64,000 bases of DNA, taken from Gautieria morchelliformis (Eukaryota; Basidiomycota; Agaricomycetes; Gomphales; Gomphaceae). The notes under the pieces were generated by a model. The model was not told the DNA's origin. It searched no databases and worked only from the letters and a program-made list of their open reading frames with translations. The stretch spans positions 62,001-126,000 of the forward strand of contig WHVA01000276.1 of assembly GCA_015179125.1 (NCBI GenBank), read 5' to 3'. The position numbers and the translations under genes are program-made. Positions 12,057 to 22,620 of the stretch are shown here, piece by piece (position 1 is the first letter of the stretch; each line of letters opens with the position of its first letter).

Positions 12057-13328
12057 TGTCAAGATTGGTTTTTAGGCGTTAATATCGTGTATTAGTGAAC
12101 ACAACGAATGCCCAAATATCTTGTGTGAATAAGTATGCCGTTCGGCGAATAAGTGAACCAATGAATGTTCACGAAACAAAGGGGTTGCCTGAACGGGGCT
12201 CGCCCTGTCTACAGTCATAGCGAAACAGCTCGCAGTACTTGACGACGCAACGTGCAAGATATTGCGGAAGGGCTGTCTAAGTTTCGACGGTCCCTTTGCT
12301 GGCGAAGGTGCTCCTTAGGAGCCCTTCGCCAACAGCACAGAAAGTAGTTCGAAGGCTAAGGTAACGAAGATGAAGTATGAGAACTCACCAGTGATGCCTA
12401 AGTCCTTGGCTGGTCGAAGATGGAAATCTTCAAGGAGAGGCTTAAGACGACGATCACAGTGAGGTCATTTGGCACAAGATGGACGACGTATGATAATTGA
12501 ACTGGAGAATATACATGCGAATGTAAACTACTTATATTGAATGCTCGTACGGTATCATCGAATAGGAAAGAGGCTGTCACGAGTCAGGGTTAGATAGGGG
12601 TGCGCAGTCATGATACTAAGGAGATGGAATAAACATACAATAGAGTGAGGGAGGGGTGCGAATATGAAACGACGGAGAGTAAAGGTGGCGAAGGTACTTA
12701 TGTACGAAACCATGTCTTGGGACCTGCATACATGTCACCCTGCACAGACTCTTCATTCACTGGGTCGATCCCACATGACCTTCTGAGGGAAAGCTCCGCG
12801 AACATACTTTGGCCATACGAAAACCCAAAGGGGTTGGATTTAAGATGATGATGGGGTTAGTGATGAATCAGCACGCCGGGTAAATGGTACCGATCGTATT
12901 TGATGGTGTGCCTTTGTTGGCAAAATGTGCGAGCAGCGAATAGCGGTTCGGCGAAATGCGGCAAAGGGTGAATGGAGAGAACATAGAGGAGGCATGGCCC
13001 GAGGGAGGGGCGAAGCCGAGCGAACACGGAGGAGGAGTAGCGAACGAGGGAATGGGGGTAACAAGGTGCAGGAAATACATAGGTCATGGCAATCTGATTG
13101 TCAGAACACCATCGAAGAGGGCCGAGCAGAGGAGGTGGTAGGCCCAACAATGACTGCTAAGTTAGTCTGAAGACGTCGATCGCTTGTTGACGGCATAACC
13201 ATGGTCATTGTCGCGAACAGCGAGAATTGGTTGCCGAACATGACAATGGCGATCGGAACGTCCACGGAGATGGGGTGACAAATGGTAAGACAGAGCACCT
13301 GAATATGAGAAATAGACGCGTCATGACA
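12057..13328. mobile_element. 1.27 kb insertion in element A (possible solo LTR)
   Basis: Comparison with the uninterrupted stretch in element C (around 54360) places an insert here, flanked by AGTAC on both sides (12052-12056 and 13329-13333). Its ends are TGTCAAGA...TCATGACA, an imperfect inverted repeat with TG/CA termini. The 5-bp duplication and TG...CA ends fit a solo LTR of another family. A non-autonomous terminal-inverted-repeat element is the alternative. No long coding frame or recognised domain inside. Confidence 0.7.
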
Positions 13329-13333
13329 AGTAC

Positions 13334-13765
13334 TTCAGAACAACTCGGCCCACTAAGAAGCTCGCCGAGAAGCTTTTGGGTCTTTTGAGATCATTTCCCA
13401 AGCGGGTACTCACTCCTTCACCCTTCGACTTCCAGAACACATGCATTCAGTCCATCCAGTATTCCACGTATCCATGCTTGAACCAGCCTCGCCCAACACC
13501 ATCCCGAACCGAGTTCAGCCTCCTCTGCCTCCAGTTGTCATCGACGGCGAGCCTGAGTTCTAAGTCTCGGAAATCCTCAACTCCAAGATCGATAATAGAC
13601 GAAAGAGCTGCAAGCTACTCTATCTTGTTAGGTGGACTGGTTACGAGGGTACTGACGAAGAAACCTCGTGGATCCTCGCTTCCGAGCTTGATCATGCCTC
13701 GGAGCTGGTCACTGACTTCCACAAGTCTTATCCGGGCAAGCCGGGACCTTTGACTGCTCTATGAT
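13334..13765 (+). CDS. Element A integrase C-terminus and chromodomain
   Basis: After the insertion the integrase tail resumes, followed by a chromodomain recognisable by its YLVRWTGYEG-like and ETSWIL-like blocks (about 13615-13680). This places A among the chromoviruses, whose chromodomain is thought to steer integration to heterochromatin. The region is broken. Confidence 0.8.
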
Positions 13766-13962
13766 CATTTCCTGGTTTAACCCCCATGACCCCCAGTAGT
13801 TAGATAACAAAAAATCCTCGCAATCGAACAACAAACAAAAAGAAAAGAAAAACACCAAGAAATTCCATTATCCCCTTAGTTAGTTTACTCCAACATCCTC
13901 ATATCTTCCCCCTCACTTCCCTCGCTATTCTCGCCCGACTCCTACTCATGACTACTACTACT

Positions 13963-15033
13963 TCACTCCACTAGACCCCCATGTCCCCCATAGCTCGCCA
14001 AATCCCTCGCCACCTGCATCCGCTTCAGATAGTTCCGCCGCCTCCTTATCCTCATGAATTCCACGTCCACCCTGTTCATCCTATCATTCGCCGCCCTAAA
14101 CTCCCCCAACAACTCACAAACCCTCTCCCCAACCTCACACACCTTCTGTCCCACATCCCTCGCCGCCGCTATCAACTCCCTCATCTCAGCACTTCGCTCC
14201 GACCTTTTCGTTTTCTTGTCCTTCTTCGCCCTCCGACCTTCCTCGACCTCGGTTTCCTTTCCCTCACTCTGCCTCCTCACCTCCTCAACCTCGCTCCCCT
14301 CAGCCTCCTTTCCCTTCTCCTCACTCAACCTCGCTTCCATCTGCTCCACCCTTGCCTCCAAGTTTCGCTTGACCCAATCGCTTGAGTCATCGTCGTTTTC
14401 GACATCGTCCCGAACCTTGGTCTCTTTCTTTGGCCTCGGTCCGTCCTTGCTGTCCTCACTCCTCGCCCGCTTCCTGCCTGCCTCGCTCGCCTGACCTTTC
14501 CCTGGGTTCGCCTTGCTGTGACGACCATGGGCTATACTACAGCCCAAAGATCATGTCCTGCGCCATACGCAGGCACCCTGGTCGGCGAGGCCGAAGTCGA
14601 GGCTAACGGCCTGAACTCTTTGCAGTGCCCGCACCTCGCCTCGGCCTTGGTCACGAGTTGCCACTCACGAGGTCCTCCATCGGCAAGCTTGTACCCGTAT
14701 AGGGACAAGTCGGTGGGGTGGTACAAGAACAGCATGCGTTTATACTACACAAATCAGCAGCGTCCATGACGAGACTACGACAGTACTCACCTTCTTGCCT
14801 TTCGGCCCTTCCTGCCACGGCTCCCACATATCTATGGCCGCCACATCCTCGATGGGCCATGGGACCACCTCGGGTAGAACCTCAGGCATAACCTCGCCTG
14901 AGGGACCGTCCTCCTCAGATAGCAGGGTCTGGTCGAACGCGTTATTCGCGCTAGTTTCGTCAATAGCAGAGTTGAATAGTGGTTGAGGGCGCACCATATT
15001 CGTTGGCACTTGGGTTTGCTGCCTCCTACCCAC
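13963..15033 (-). other. Antisense accessory region of element A
   Basis: Opposite strand to gag-pol, between chromodomain and 3' LTR. Blocks in order: acidic N-terminal block (15033 to about 14790); a block with a YHPTDLSLYGYKLADGG-like motif and the start of a cysteine cluster (about 14735-14600); and a Lys/Glu-rich coiled-coil block with an RRRRNYLKRMQ motif (14547-13963). The same blocks lie at 54909-55890 in element C. The cysteine cluster is only partly legible here; it is clear in C. Function unknown. Confidence 0.6.
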
Positions 15034-15156
15034 CCTTTTATCTAACCTCGGCTACGATTTAAGCTTCGCCTTTCTAGCTACTTAACATCGGGCCGGGATC
15101 TAGATTCAAGGATAGGCAAACCTTGTTCATATTACGGCCTCGAGGGTCTTGGCCAT

Positions 15157-15166
15157 AAGGGGGGAT
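15157..15166 (+). promoter_or_regulatory. Polypurine tract of element A
   Basis: Purine run AAGGGGGGA directly upstream of the 3' LTR, at the position where plus-strand DNA synthesis is primed in LTR elements. Element C has AAGGAGGGG at about 56132-56140. Confidence 0.75.
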
Positions 15167-15168
15167 AC

Positions 15169-15719
15169 TGTAAGGACCCGGCCTTTGGCCAGTTACTTAC
15201 TGGTATAACCTTTCTTCTGAGATGAGCCTTGTGATACTCGTGCCCGAGTACTGGTGATTCTAATCCTGTGCCCGAGCTAGAGCTAGAGCTAGAGCTCATA
15301 TCCGACCTTGACCCCATGCCCGAATCCCCTTAGTTACTGATTCCGCCCCACCATGCATCATTCGTATATTACCTCACCCTGACCTCGCCCTGACCTTCCC
15401 CCGCATTTGCTTGCCCCTGACTCGTACCATCGCTTGTATATAAACCCCCCTTGTATGCATTCCTACTCCTCAGTCTGAAAATCAACTATCGTATACTTTG
15501 ATCCCTAGTTAGTTTCTAAGCCTCGCCTCTTAAGCCAAACCTCGCCTCTTATTCGTTTGCCTCCGAAGTTGGGACTCGTGCGTAGGGTCGGCGCAGCACA
15601 TAAGCTGAAGCCTAGTCCCTCTCTGACTTCCCTATCAGAACCTCACCCCGTAACCTCGGACCGTACCTCGGGTTTTGCCCACGAGCTTGGTCAACCTTAC
15701 GAAGGATCTTATCGTAACA
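15169..15719 (+). repeat. 3' LTR of element A
   Basis: Matches 6947-7494 with about 17 substitutions by eye. TG...CA ends, followed by the CTAAC duplication at 15720-15724. Confidence 0.92.
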
Positions 15720-15754
15720 CTAACTCAGAAAGTGACCATATAATGAGTGAAAAG

Positions 15755-16280
15755 AAACGGGGGAGCCAAAGCTCAGGTTCAAGGAACCGATGGTCCAGGC
15801 TTGGCAGGGTAGGCCGAGTGGAAGTCAGTCACGATCTCGGATGCATGGCCAAGCTTGGTCACGAGGACCCATGATGTCTCCTTGTCGTTACCTTCATAAC
15901 CAGCCCAACGGACAAGGTACAGGAGGTTACAAGGTCTGTGGCATCGGTCAATCTTGGAATCAAGGATCTCGGAAATCTCGTACTCTGTCTCGTCGTCGAT
16001 CTTGAATGGAGGTGGCGGAGACTGAACCCAGTTCGGGATGGTGTTCGGGGTCGCGGGTTCGAGCATTGAGACATGGAAGACCGGGTGGACTGCCCGAAGG
16101 CTGTCCGGAAGCTGTAGGATGTAAGCTCGGGATCCGGGATGGCCAATGATCTTGAAGGGGCTGAGGTACTTTCAGCCAGCTTCTTCAAGGGCCGGGTTGT
16201 CCAGAAGAAGTGGGCTTTTACAAACGCTAAGGATCTGATCGTGAACTCGGGGGTGGGAGCACAACGCACGTCAGCCGAGA
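15755..16280 (-). pseudogene. Element B chromodomain region
   Basis: Minus-strand frames at 16269-15859 and 16066-15779 show the integrase tail and a chromodomain with YLVRWAGYEG and ETSWVL blocks. Broken. Confidence 0.75.
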
Positions 16281-16356
16281 CCTGATACCAAGGTTGAGTG
16301 GATTTGATTTGCTCTTTGAAGGCAGCGTGAAGCTGGTCAAGGTCGACTGCAAAGTC

Positions 16357-17253
16357 TCAGGCCCGAGAGGAAGCAAGGCCCCTTTCAGGGTGAACTGTTA
16401 AGTTCGGGTTGTAGCCTTTGTTGGCAAAGAACGGTGAAATGCCGGTGGTGGCACTGGGAGCATTATTGTACGCAAACTCCGCAAGCAGGAGCAACTCGGA
16501 CCAATTGTCTTGTTGGTAGTTGAAATATACCCGGAGATATTGTTCAAGAGTTTGATTTACATGTTCGGTTTGACCATCGCCTTTGGGGTGATGACCGGAG
16601 GTAAAATGCAAGTTCATGTCGAGAGCTTTGCCGAGGGAACGGAAGAAGTGGGATACGAATTCAGAACCTCGGTCCGATGTCACATGACTTGGGACACCGT
16701 GCTTTGAGAACACATGCAAGACAAACAGGTGGGCTAGGCCGGCAGAAGTGATCGTGTCGTAGGTCGGAATGAAGATGCTCTGCTTGGTTAAGTGGCAGAC
16801 TACCACGAGGATCGCAGTGAATCCCAAGGATGCCAGCAACTGCTCGATGAAATCCATAGAGATGGAATTCCATGGTTGCTCGGGTATCGGGAGCTGCTTG
16901 AGGGTGCCATAGGGCCAGTGACGCTGTGACTTGGAACGGGAGCAAGTGGTGCAGGACTTGCAGAAGTCGATGATGAAAGACCGAATTGTGGGCCAGGTAT
17001 ATTCCCAGCGGATTAGAGCAAGGGTCTTGTTTTGGCTGAAATGTCCTGAGAGTATGTGGTCATGGTTATACTGGAGTACTCGGAGCCAGAGATCATGAGC
17101 ATTGGGAATGTATATGCGGCCGTCATGGCGTAGAAAGCCATCGTCGGTTTGCATCCATCTCGGGTCAGAACTATCACCGAGATGCCGGCAGCCAATGGGG
17201 TCAGATGCCAGGTTGGATAAGATGTCGGCATGAAGCTTCTCGAAGTCCATCAT
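16357..17253 (-). CDS. int: Element B integrase
   Basis: Long open frame with the GHFSQNKT...CKSCTTC zinc-binding region and catalytic core blocks MDFIEQ and TSDRGSEF, then the conserved GHHPKGDGQTEHVNQTLEQ-like region. Homologous to the integrase of elements A and C. Confidence 0.85.
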   Translation of the reverse strand: MMDFEKLHADILSNLASDPIGCRHLGDSSDPRWMQTDDGFLRHDGRIYIPNAHDLWLRVLQYNHDHILSGHFSQNKTLALIRWEYTWPTIRSFIIDFCKSCTTCSRSKSQRHWPYGTLKQLPIPEQPWNSISMDFIEQLLASLGFTAILVVVCHLTKQSIFIPTYDTITSAGLAHLFVLHVFSKHGVPSHVTSDRGSEFVSHFFRSLGKALDMNLHFTSGHHPKGDGQTEHVNQTLEQYLRVYFNYQQDNWSELLLLAEFAYNNAPSATTGISPFFANKGYNPNLTVHPERGLASSRA

Positions 17254-17349
17254 AGTTCTCGCTTGGAGGATTGGTGTGAGCAGATAAGTTGCCCGGAGTG
17301 ACTCCGATAATTGTTGATTTGTGAAAATCGGTCGGAAGTTTTGCAGGTT

Positions 17350-18840
17350 GACTGAGCCGTAGTCATTACCTCCCTCTTTAAGGTAGACATCCCATCGTCT
17401 AGTTAAAGCGTTGGGTTTTGTACTGAGCTTTCCGGGACGGAACCGAATAATGAGGTTAAATTGCGAGAGGAACTCGGACCAGCGGGCTTGTCATCCAGTT
17501 AGCAACTTAGTGGTGGAAAAATACTCCAAGTTTTTGTGATGAGTGACAACATCGATAGGGGAGCCGGAGCCCTCCAAGTAATGTCTCCAACGTTGAAATG
17601 CTTCAAAGACTGCCAGTAGCTCTTTATCGTGGACATCGTAATTGAGTTTGGCACCAGAAAAAGTCTGAGAGTGGAAGGCAACGGGATGTAGTTTGCCTGC
17701 GTCATTGAACAGAGACATAAATTGCACCGAGGGGATAATCCCAGGCGTCGGTTTCCATGACCATAGGTCGGTTGGGAACCCAGTGTGACAGGATCGGAGC
17801 CGAAGTGAAAGCCTCCTTGAGGTAATTGAAGGACTTTCGGCACTCTTCGGTAAATGCCTATGGGGTGCCTTTACGGGTAAGCCGAGTGAGGGGAACAGTG
17901 ATGTTGGAATATTGAAGATAAAATTGCGGTAAAAATTGGCGAAGCCGAGGAAGGACTGTATGTCTTTTACCTTCCGAGGTTTGGGCCAATCGTGGATTGT
18001 TTGGACTTTGTCTTCTGACATGGTAAATCCATCGGTAGAGAGCATATACCCGAGGAATTCCACGGAGTCATGGTGCCATTCGCATTTATCGGGTTTGGCG
18101 TAGAGGCCGTGTTTCCGAAGATGCCGCAATACTTCACAGACATGTTCCCCATGTTTGACTGGGTCATCGGAGTAGATGAGTATGTCGTCAAGGTACACGA
18201 CGACACATACATCAAGCATATCTCCGAAGACATCATTCATGAAACGTTGAAAGACCGCCGGACCATTGGTAAGGCTGAACAGCATGACCAGCCATTCAAA
18301 GGATCCGTACCGGGTCCGGAAAGCTGTTTTCCACTCTTCGCCTTCGGCAACTAGGACGAGATGGAATGCATGCCGAAGGTTGATTTTGTATAGATCTGAG
18401 CCTTTCGGGGTGCATCCAACAAGTGGGTAATCAACGGAAGTGGATAGCGATCTTTCTTCATAATCTTGTTGAGTGCTTGGAAATCGACATAAAGCCGAAG
18501 TTCACTGCTCTTCTTTTTGACAAAGAGGATGGGGGCTCCGTGCGAAGACCAAGTGGGCCGAATGTAACCCATATTCAGATGCTCATCTATGAATGCCCGG
18601 AGTGTGGCAAGCTCCAAGGTAGCGAGTGAATATAACGGAGGTTGAGGGGGCATAGCACTGGCCTCCAGAGTGATCTTGAGATCGTAGGGTCCGTGTGGAG
18701 CCAAGGTATCAGCTTTGGACTTGCTGAACACATCCGCAAAGTCATGATACTCCGGCGGGACGTCCTTGAGATCCACAGGTTTGGATTTTGCGGAAGCCGA
18801 GCGGGCCGAAGCCTCGTTCTCGGGCATCGCCAGATTTAGC
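17350..18840 (-). pseudogene. pol: Element B reverse transcriptase and RNase H
   Basis: Reverse transcriptase N-terminus at 18827-18351 and the [11 protein letters not shown] active-site box at about 18180-18210 in the frame starting at 18285. RNase H blocks (DVVTHHKNLEYF) at about 17510-17560. Broken. Confidence 0.8.
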
Positions 18841-21302
18841 TGGAAGCACTGGGAGCCCTCTAACTTTCAGGCATGATAAAATGCCGCAGCGTTAAGGAGA
18901 GTAACCCGAGGAGCCTCCAGACTCGGGGGTGGCTCGGCCGTTGCGGCACGAGCCAAAGCCGGCGGGGGTCCACAGGACTGCCCGGAAGGGAAGTTCGGAA
19001 AGTAATACTGCCCAATACCCAGTCAATCACCAGATTGTAGCGGGTGAGCCAGTTGTGTCCGAGAACTGCTGAAACAGATGAATCAAGGGGGGTGACATAA
19101 AAGTCTATGGAATGGGTGTGACCATTTGGGAAACAGATAGGTAGCTCTACAGCTTCAGTAATTACCGAATTTGTACTGCCATCGAATAAACGGAGCGGGA
19201 TTGGATCTACAGAACATGTTTGGAGAGTGTATTTAGGGACAAAGGCGGATTCTATGAAACAATGGGTAGAGCCGGAATCTACTAATGCTTTAAAATTTTG
19301 GTTCGGGACAAGAGACGAGGATAAACTAATTACAAGAGAGTTCGGAGAAAAGAGAGCAGAAGCGTTGATTCTTACCTCCCCTACTGCGCAAGTTGAGTCA
19401 ATGCAACCCTCGGTTTGCGCGGGGGTCGGAGGGTCACTGATTATTTTTTTACGCTTGAAGCCGAAGATTTGGCCTTGTGGTTGGACGTCTTCCCGTCAGA
19501 AGCCGTTGCCGCCCGAGCCGACGTGGCTTTCGGGCATTCCTTCGCATGGTGGCCACTCTGCGTGCAAACTAGGCAGAGATTGTTATCCATGCGACACTGG
19601 CGTTCTTCGGGCATGAGTTTGCCATCCTTGCAGAGCTTGTTAGCATAGTCGGGTTTTTTCTGACCCTCGGACGCATTATTCCCTTTGTGCTTGTCCTTGC
19701 TTTTGCCATGGTTGCTATTACCGGCATTGACATTGGAGTTGCCGGAACTTTGACCTTGATGTCGGTCATTGTTCTGGGGGGCTCGGTTTTGGTTGGACTT
19801 GTCCTTGGCCTCGGGTTTGGGTGCAGATTGAGTCTCGTGAGAGGCTTCACCACGGCGTTCCCAATACCTTTGGTCAATTTTCTGGACCATGTAAGGGAAA
19901 CCCTGGCTGGTTGTGGGGATCACACTACCACACAACTGACAAGGGGAAATCCAAAGTATGTATAAATGAACAGAGTATACAAGAGAGGGGATTCTCACCT
20001 GACAAGGGGAAATCCAAAGAGAAAAGTCTAAGGAGCCCCAATGTCAGCGAGCCCGTATTATACTACGCTGCGCAGCCAGGGACAACACTTGGCACCTGCC
20101 ATCAACCCTGCATCCTCCTGACCTCCCTGACCCTTGATTGACCCTTGATGCCACCTATTACACGAGTCGCTTGATTTCTGACACTGTTCCGAGAGTGGAA
20201 GTCGGAAATTGGAGCGGAACTGGCAAGGCGAACAGAACTGGTGGAAGTTCTCCCAGAAGCGGAATCATTTCCGAAAGCGGAGGCGGAGATGGAATCGGAA
20301 CCGGAAGCGGAGTCGGAAATGGAGTCGGAACTGGGTGTGGTGTCGGAACTGGAAATGGAAAACAGGGTGTCCCCTGATAGACCAGATCTCGGAGGTCATC
20401 AAGGGATCAGGGTTTGTCAAAATGCACCATTTCGTCTTTGATTCGCTTTGGCAAAGCAAGGTAAGCTCGGCGATGTAAAGCCGAATCGTTGTGCTGGAGC
20501 ATGGATGCAAGTCTGTAGAAGTCGACAAAAAACCCTTGTGACTGTCCTTCATGACGAGGTTTTCGATTTCTACCTCGGCATTGGCAGCCTGGTCATAGGG
20601 GCCGAAGTTCAGGTAAAGCTCTTCCATGAAAATGCCATTGTCCGAGGCCCAGAGGGGCTCGTGAATGGGGTCGTCAGTGAGGAAGGGCTCGAAATAATCA
20701 AGAGCCGTCCCTTTGAGGAAAGACAGGACATAGTTCACTTTCGCAGAACCATCTCGGAAAGCTTGGGGTTTGGCACGGAAATTCAACGTGCACTGGAGAA
20801 GGAAACCTCAAAGTTTTTTCAGGTCTGAACCGTCGAATTGGTCAGGCTCCCGAATTTTCACCTTTGAATCAGCGCGGTCTCCTCCACCGAGTCCATTCTC
20901 GGCGAGCTTTTCCAAAGCTGCGAGCATATGGCGCCCAACCTGTTCCTCACCGTCCGCCTCTGCATTCGGGTTGGGGTTCGGTCTCGGGGCCTCTGCATTG
21001 GGATTGGAATTGTGCTCAGAACCGGAGTTGTTATTGCCACCATGACCACCGTCTCCGGGGTCGCTAGGGTTGGGGGACTCACCGCAGGGGTCCTCAGGAA
21101 CCTCGCTGATATGTCCATGACTGACACCTATAACTCGGCGTTGAGATGAGTTCAAAGATGGAGGGCGGTTGTTGTAGTGGTGACAGAATGGGGGGTTTTC
21201 GGGGTGGTGTGAAGCACTTCGTACATGGTGGGCCTCTATGGTCGGGGTGATGCGGCTACTGCGGGCACAGGTGTAAGATCTAGGGATAGGCATATCAAAC
21301 AA
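18841..21302 (-). pseudogene. gag: Element B gag and protease
   Basis: Gag frames at 21302-20808 and 20786-20265, a zinc knuckle (CLVCTQSGHHAKEC) at about 19580, and the protease further left around 19270. Between about 19930 and 20400 the region holds extra GGAA/TCGGAA-rich low-complexity DNA and a ~60 bp tandem repeat not found in A or C. Broken. Confidence 0.75.
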
Positions 21303-21314
21303 CTGTGTGTGGAG

Positions 21315-21325
21315 AGTTCTGATAT
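21315..21325 (-). promoter_or_regulatory. Self-priming type primer binding site of element B
   Basis: Minus-strand atatcagaact, two bases inside the LTR, is the exact reverse complement of agttctgatat, which begins at 21557 in the LTR about 30 nt downstream of the TATA box. The sequence differs from that of element A, yet the 11-base pairing and geometry are the same. Confidence 0.75.
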
Positions 21326-21327
21326 AC

Positions 21328-21800
21328 TGTTAAGAATGTGAGTTGTACTTAAGGCTCAACCCGAGGGCCGAGCCGAGGTTAGCCGAAGTTCGGGAACAGA
21401 GGGCTTGGCTTCAACTTCGTAGGTTGCGACCACTACACTGTTCCGCCCTAATTTCGGGAAACAGATTCGGGAACGGATTCGGCTGGAAGCCGAGATTCGG
21501 AATGAGGTCAGACAGAGAAGTGGAAAGATACGAGGACTCTAAGTCGATATCAGAACTGAGGAATTAGCATACATGACGGGGGGTTTATATACTAATTGCA
21601 AGGAACGGAAAGAGGGCATCAATGCCCGTATTGAGCAGGAAGCAGGGTCGATGGATGATCATCAGAAATGGAACAGGACTATCTAGGAAAGGGGATCAGG
21701 GTGAATGATGAACCGATAAGGAATCCGAGTTAAGCCGAAGGTTCCCGAGCGAGATCTGAGGCCGAGGCCTCGGGTCCAGACTGGGGAACGGGTCTTAACA
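21328..21800 (-). repeat. 5' LTR of element B
   Basis: On the minus strand it starts TGTTAAGACC at 21800 and ends CTTAACA at 21328. TATATAAA lies at about 21592-21584 and the predicted RNA start is at about 21557. Its partner LTR is missing from the left end of B. Confidence 0.85.
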
Positions 21801-21850
21801 ATTACACTTTATGACTCATAGATTACCTCACCAAGTTGTAAAATGTAAGA

Positions 21851-21921
21851 GACCAAATAGCTTAGTTGGTAAAGCACCCTATATACTCATGGGGTCCCAG
21901 GTTCGAACCCTGGTCTGGTTA
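21851..21921 (+). tRNA. tRNA-like sequence, anticodon arm irregular
   Basis: A perfect T arm (CCAGG, loop TTCGAAC, CCTGG), a D arm (GCTT...AAGC) and A-box and B-box promoter matches are visible. The acceptor stem pairs except for one wobble and one mismatch; the discriminator base is A. The stretch between D and T arms is 2 nt short and gives either an 8-nt loop or unpaired stem bases, so I cannot assign an anticodon. It lies in AT-rich DNA next to the virus-like fossil, so it may be a virus-derived tRNA, a tRNA pseudogene or a tRNA-derived fragment. Confidence 0.5.
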
Positions 21922-21924
21922 ATT

Positions 21925-22620
21925 GAATTTTCATTATCAGGGTCTGTACTACTTTCAAGTATATGTGTAAACATATATTCAACAATGTCACAGACCTCTA
22001 ATGAATCTTCTGTGATTTTTATACCAAATGGTCTATATAAAATCATAGGGGTTCGACCTCTTATTTCTATATTTGTTGTTTTGTACACTTTCATCTTCCA
22101 TCTTGTAGTACGAGTATACCATAAATAATGATTTTCTCTTCTGGTTGAGAGTAATACATTGTCGAATATAATGCAAACATCATACCCCTCATTAGACTAT
22201 TATATATACAACCTTTATTACATTTATCATATGCTACAACAAAAGGATACTTTGTTTACCAGTCGATATTACCCTTGCAATCCTTATACAATGGGAATCA
22301 GGACTTAACACCCATTGTGAAACCATAAAATCTGAGATGCTCTTTATTATTAATCTATATAGATCATCAGAACTATAGAGCTGTGGAAGTATAATGAGCT
22401 CTCCACTAGAAAAATCTGACCATTTTTCCAAGAAAACATGTTTGTCATAACAGACAAAGGTTTCTGTTTTTATCTTCAAACCTCCCGTTTTAATGACAGA
22501 CCTGTGTCCAATTGCCTTGATACCATCTGATTCAAAGGTTAGGATACTACCAAAAAAGGCAGATATCTTATTGACAATCCATTTTATAGTGAGCATCATC
22601 TCCTTCATCTATATGAATTG
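21925..22620 (-). other. AT-rich block, probable right flank of the virus-like fossil
   Basis: Same AT-rich character as 4486-5460, directly outside the 5' LTR of element B. Minus-strand open frames at 22608-22234 and 22094-21879 have no family I recognise. If the two AT-rich flanks belong together, B inserted into an older virus-like segment. Broken relic. Confidence 0.35.

Larger units (their letters stand above)
6947..15719 (+). mobile_element. Ty3/Gypsy chromovirus element A (complete ends, nested in B)
   Basis: Bounded by two ~550 bp LTRs beginning TGTAAG and ending GTAACA, with a CTAAC target duplication. Order: 5' LTR, self-priming-type PBS, gag with zinc knuckle, aspartic protease, reverse transcriptase, RNase H, integrase, chromodomain, antisense accessory frame, purine tract, 3' LTR. 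I count about 17 substitutions and one small indel between the LTRs by eye (~97% identity), so it is fairly young. The coding region is broken in several places and carries a 1.27 kb insertion, so it is not expected to be autonomous. Confidence 0.93.
15725..21800 (-). mobile_element. Gypsy chromovirus element B, 5' part (minus strand)
   Basis: Minus-strand order from right to left: 5' LTR 21800-21328, self-priming-type PBS, gag (about 21302-19441), aspartic protease (about 19440-18840), reverse transcriptase (18827 to about 17990), RNase H (about 17750-17350), integrase (17253-16357), chromodomain (about 16020-15760). The element continues at 5461-6946 beyond element A. B is more diverged from A and C than these are from each other, is broken in many places and lacks its 3' LTR, so it is the older layer. 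Confidence 0.88.
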
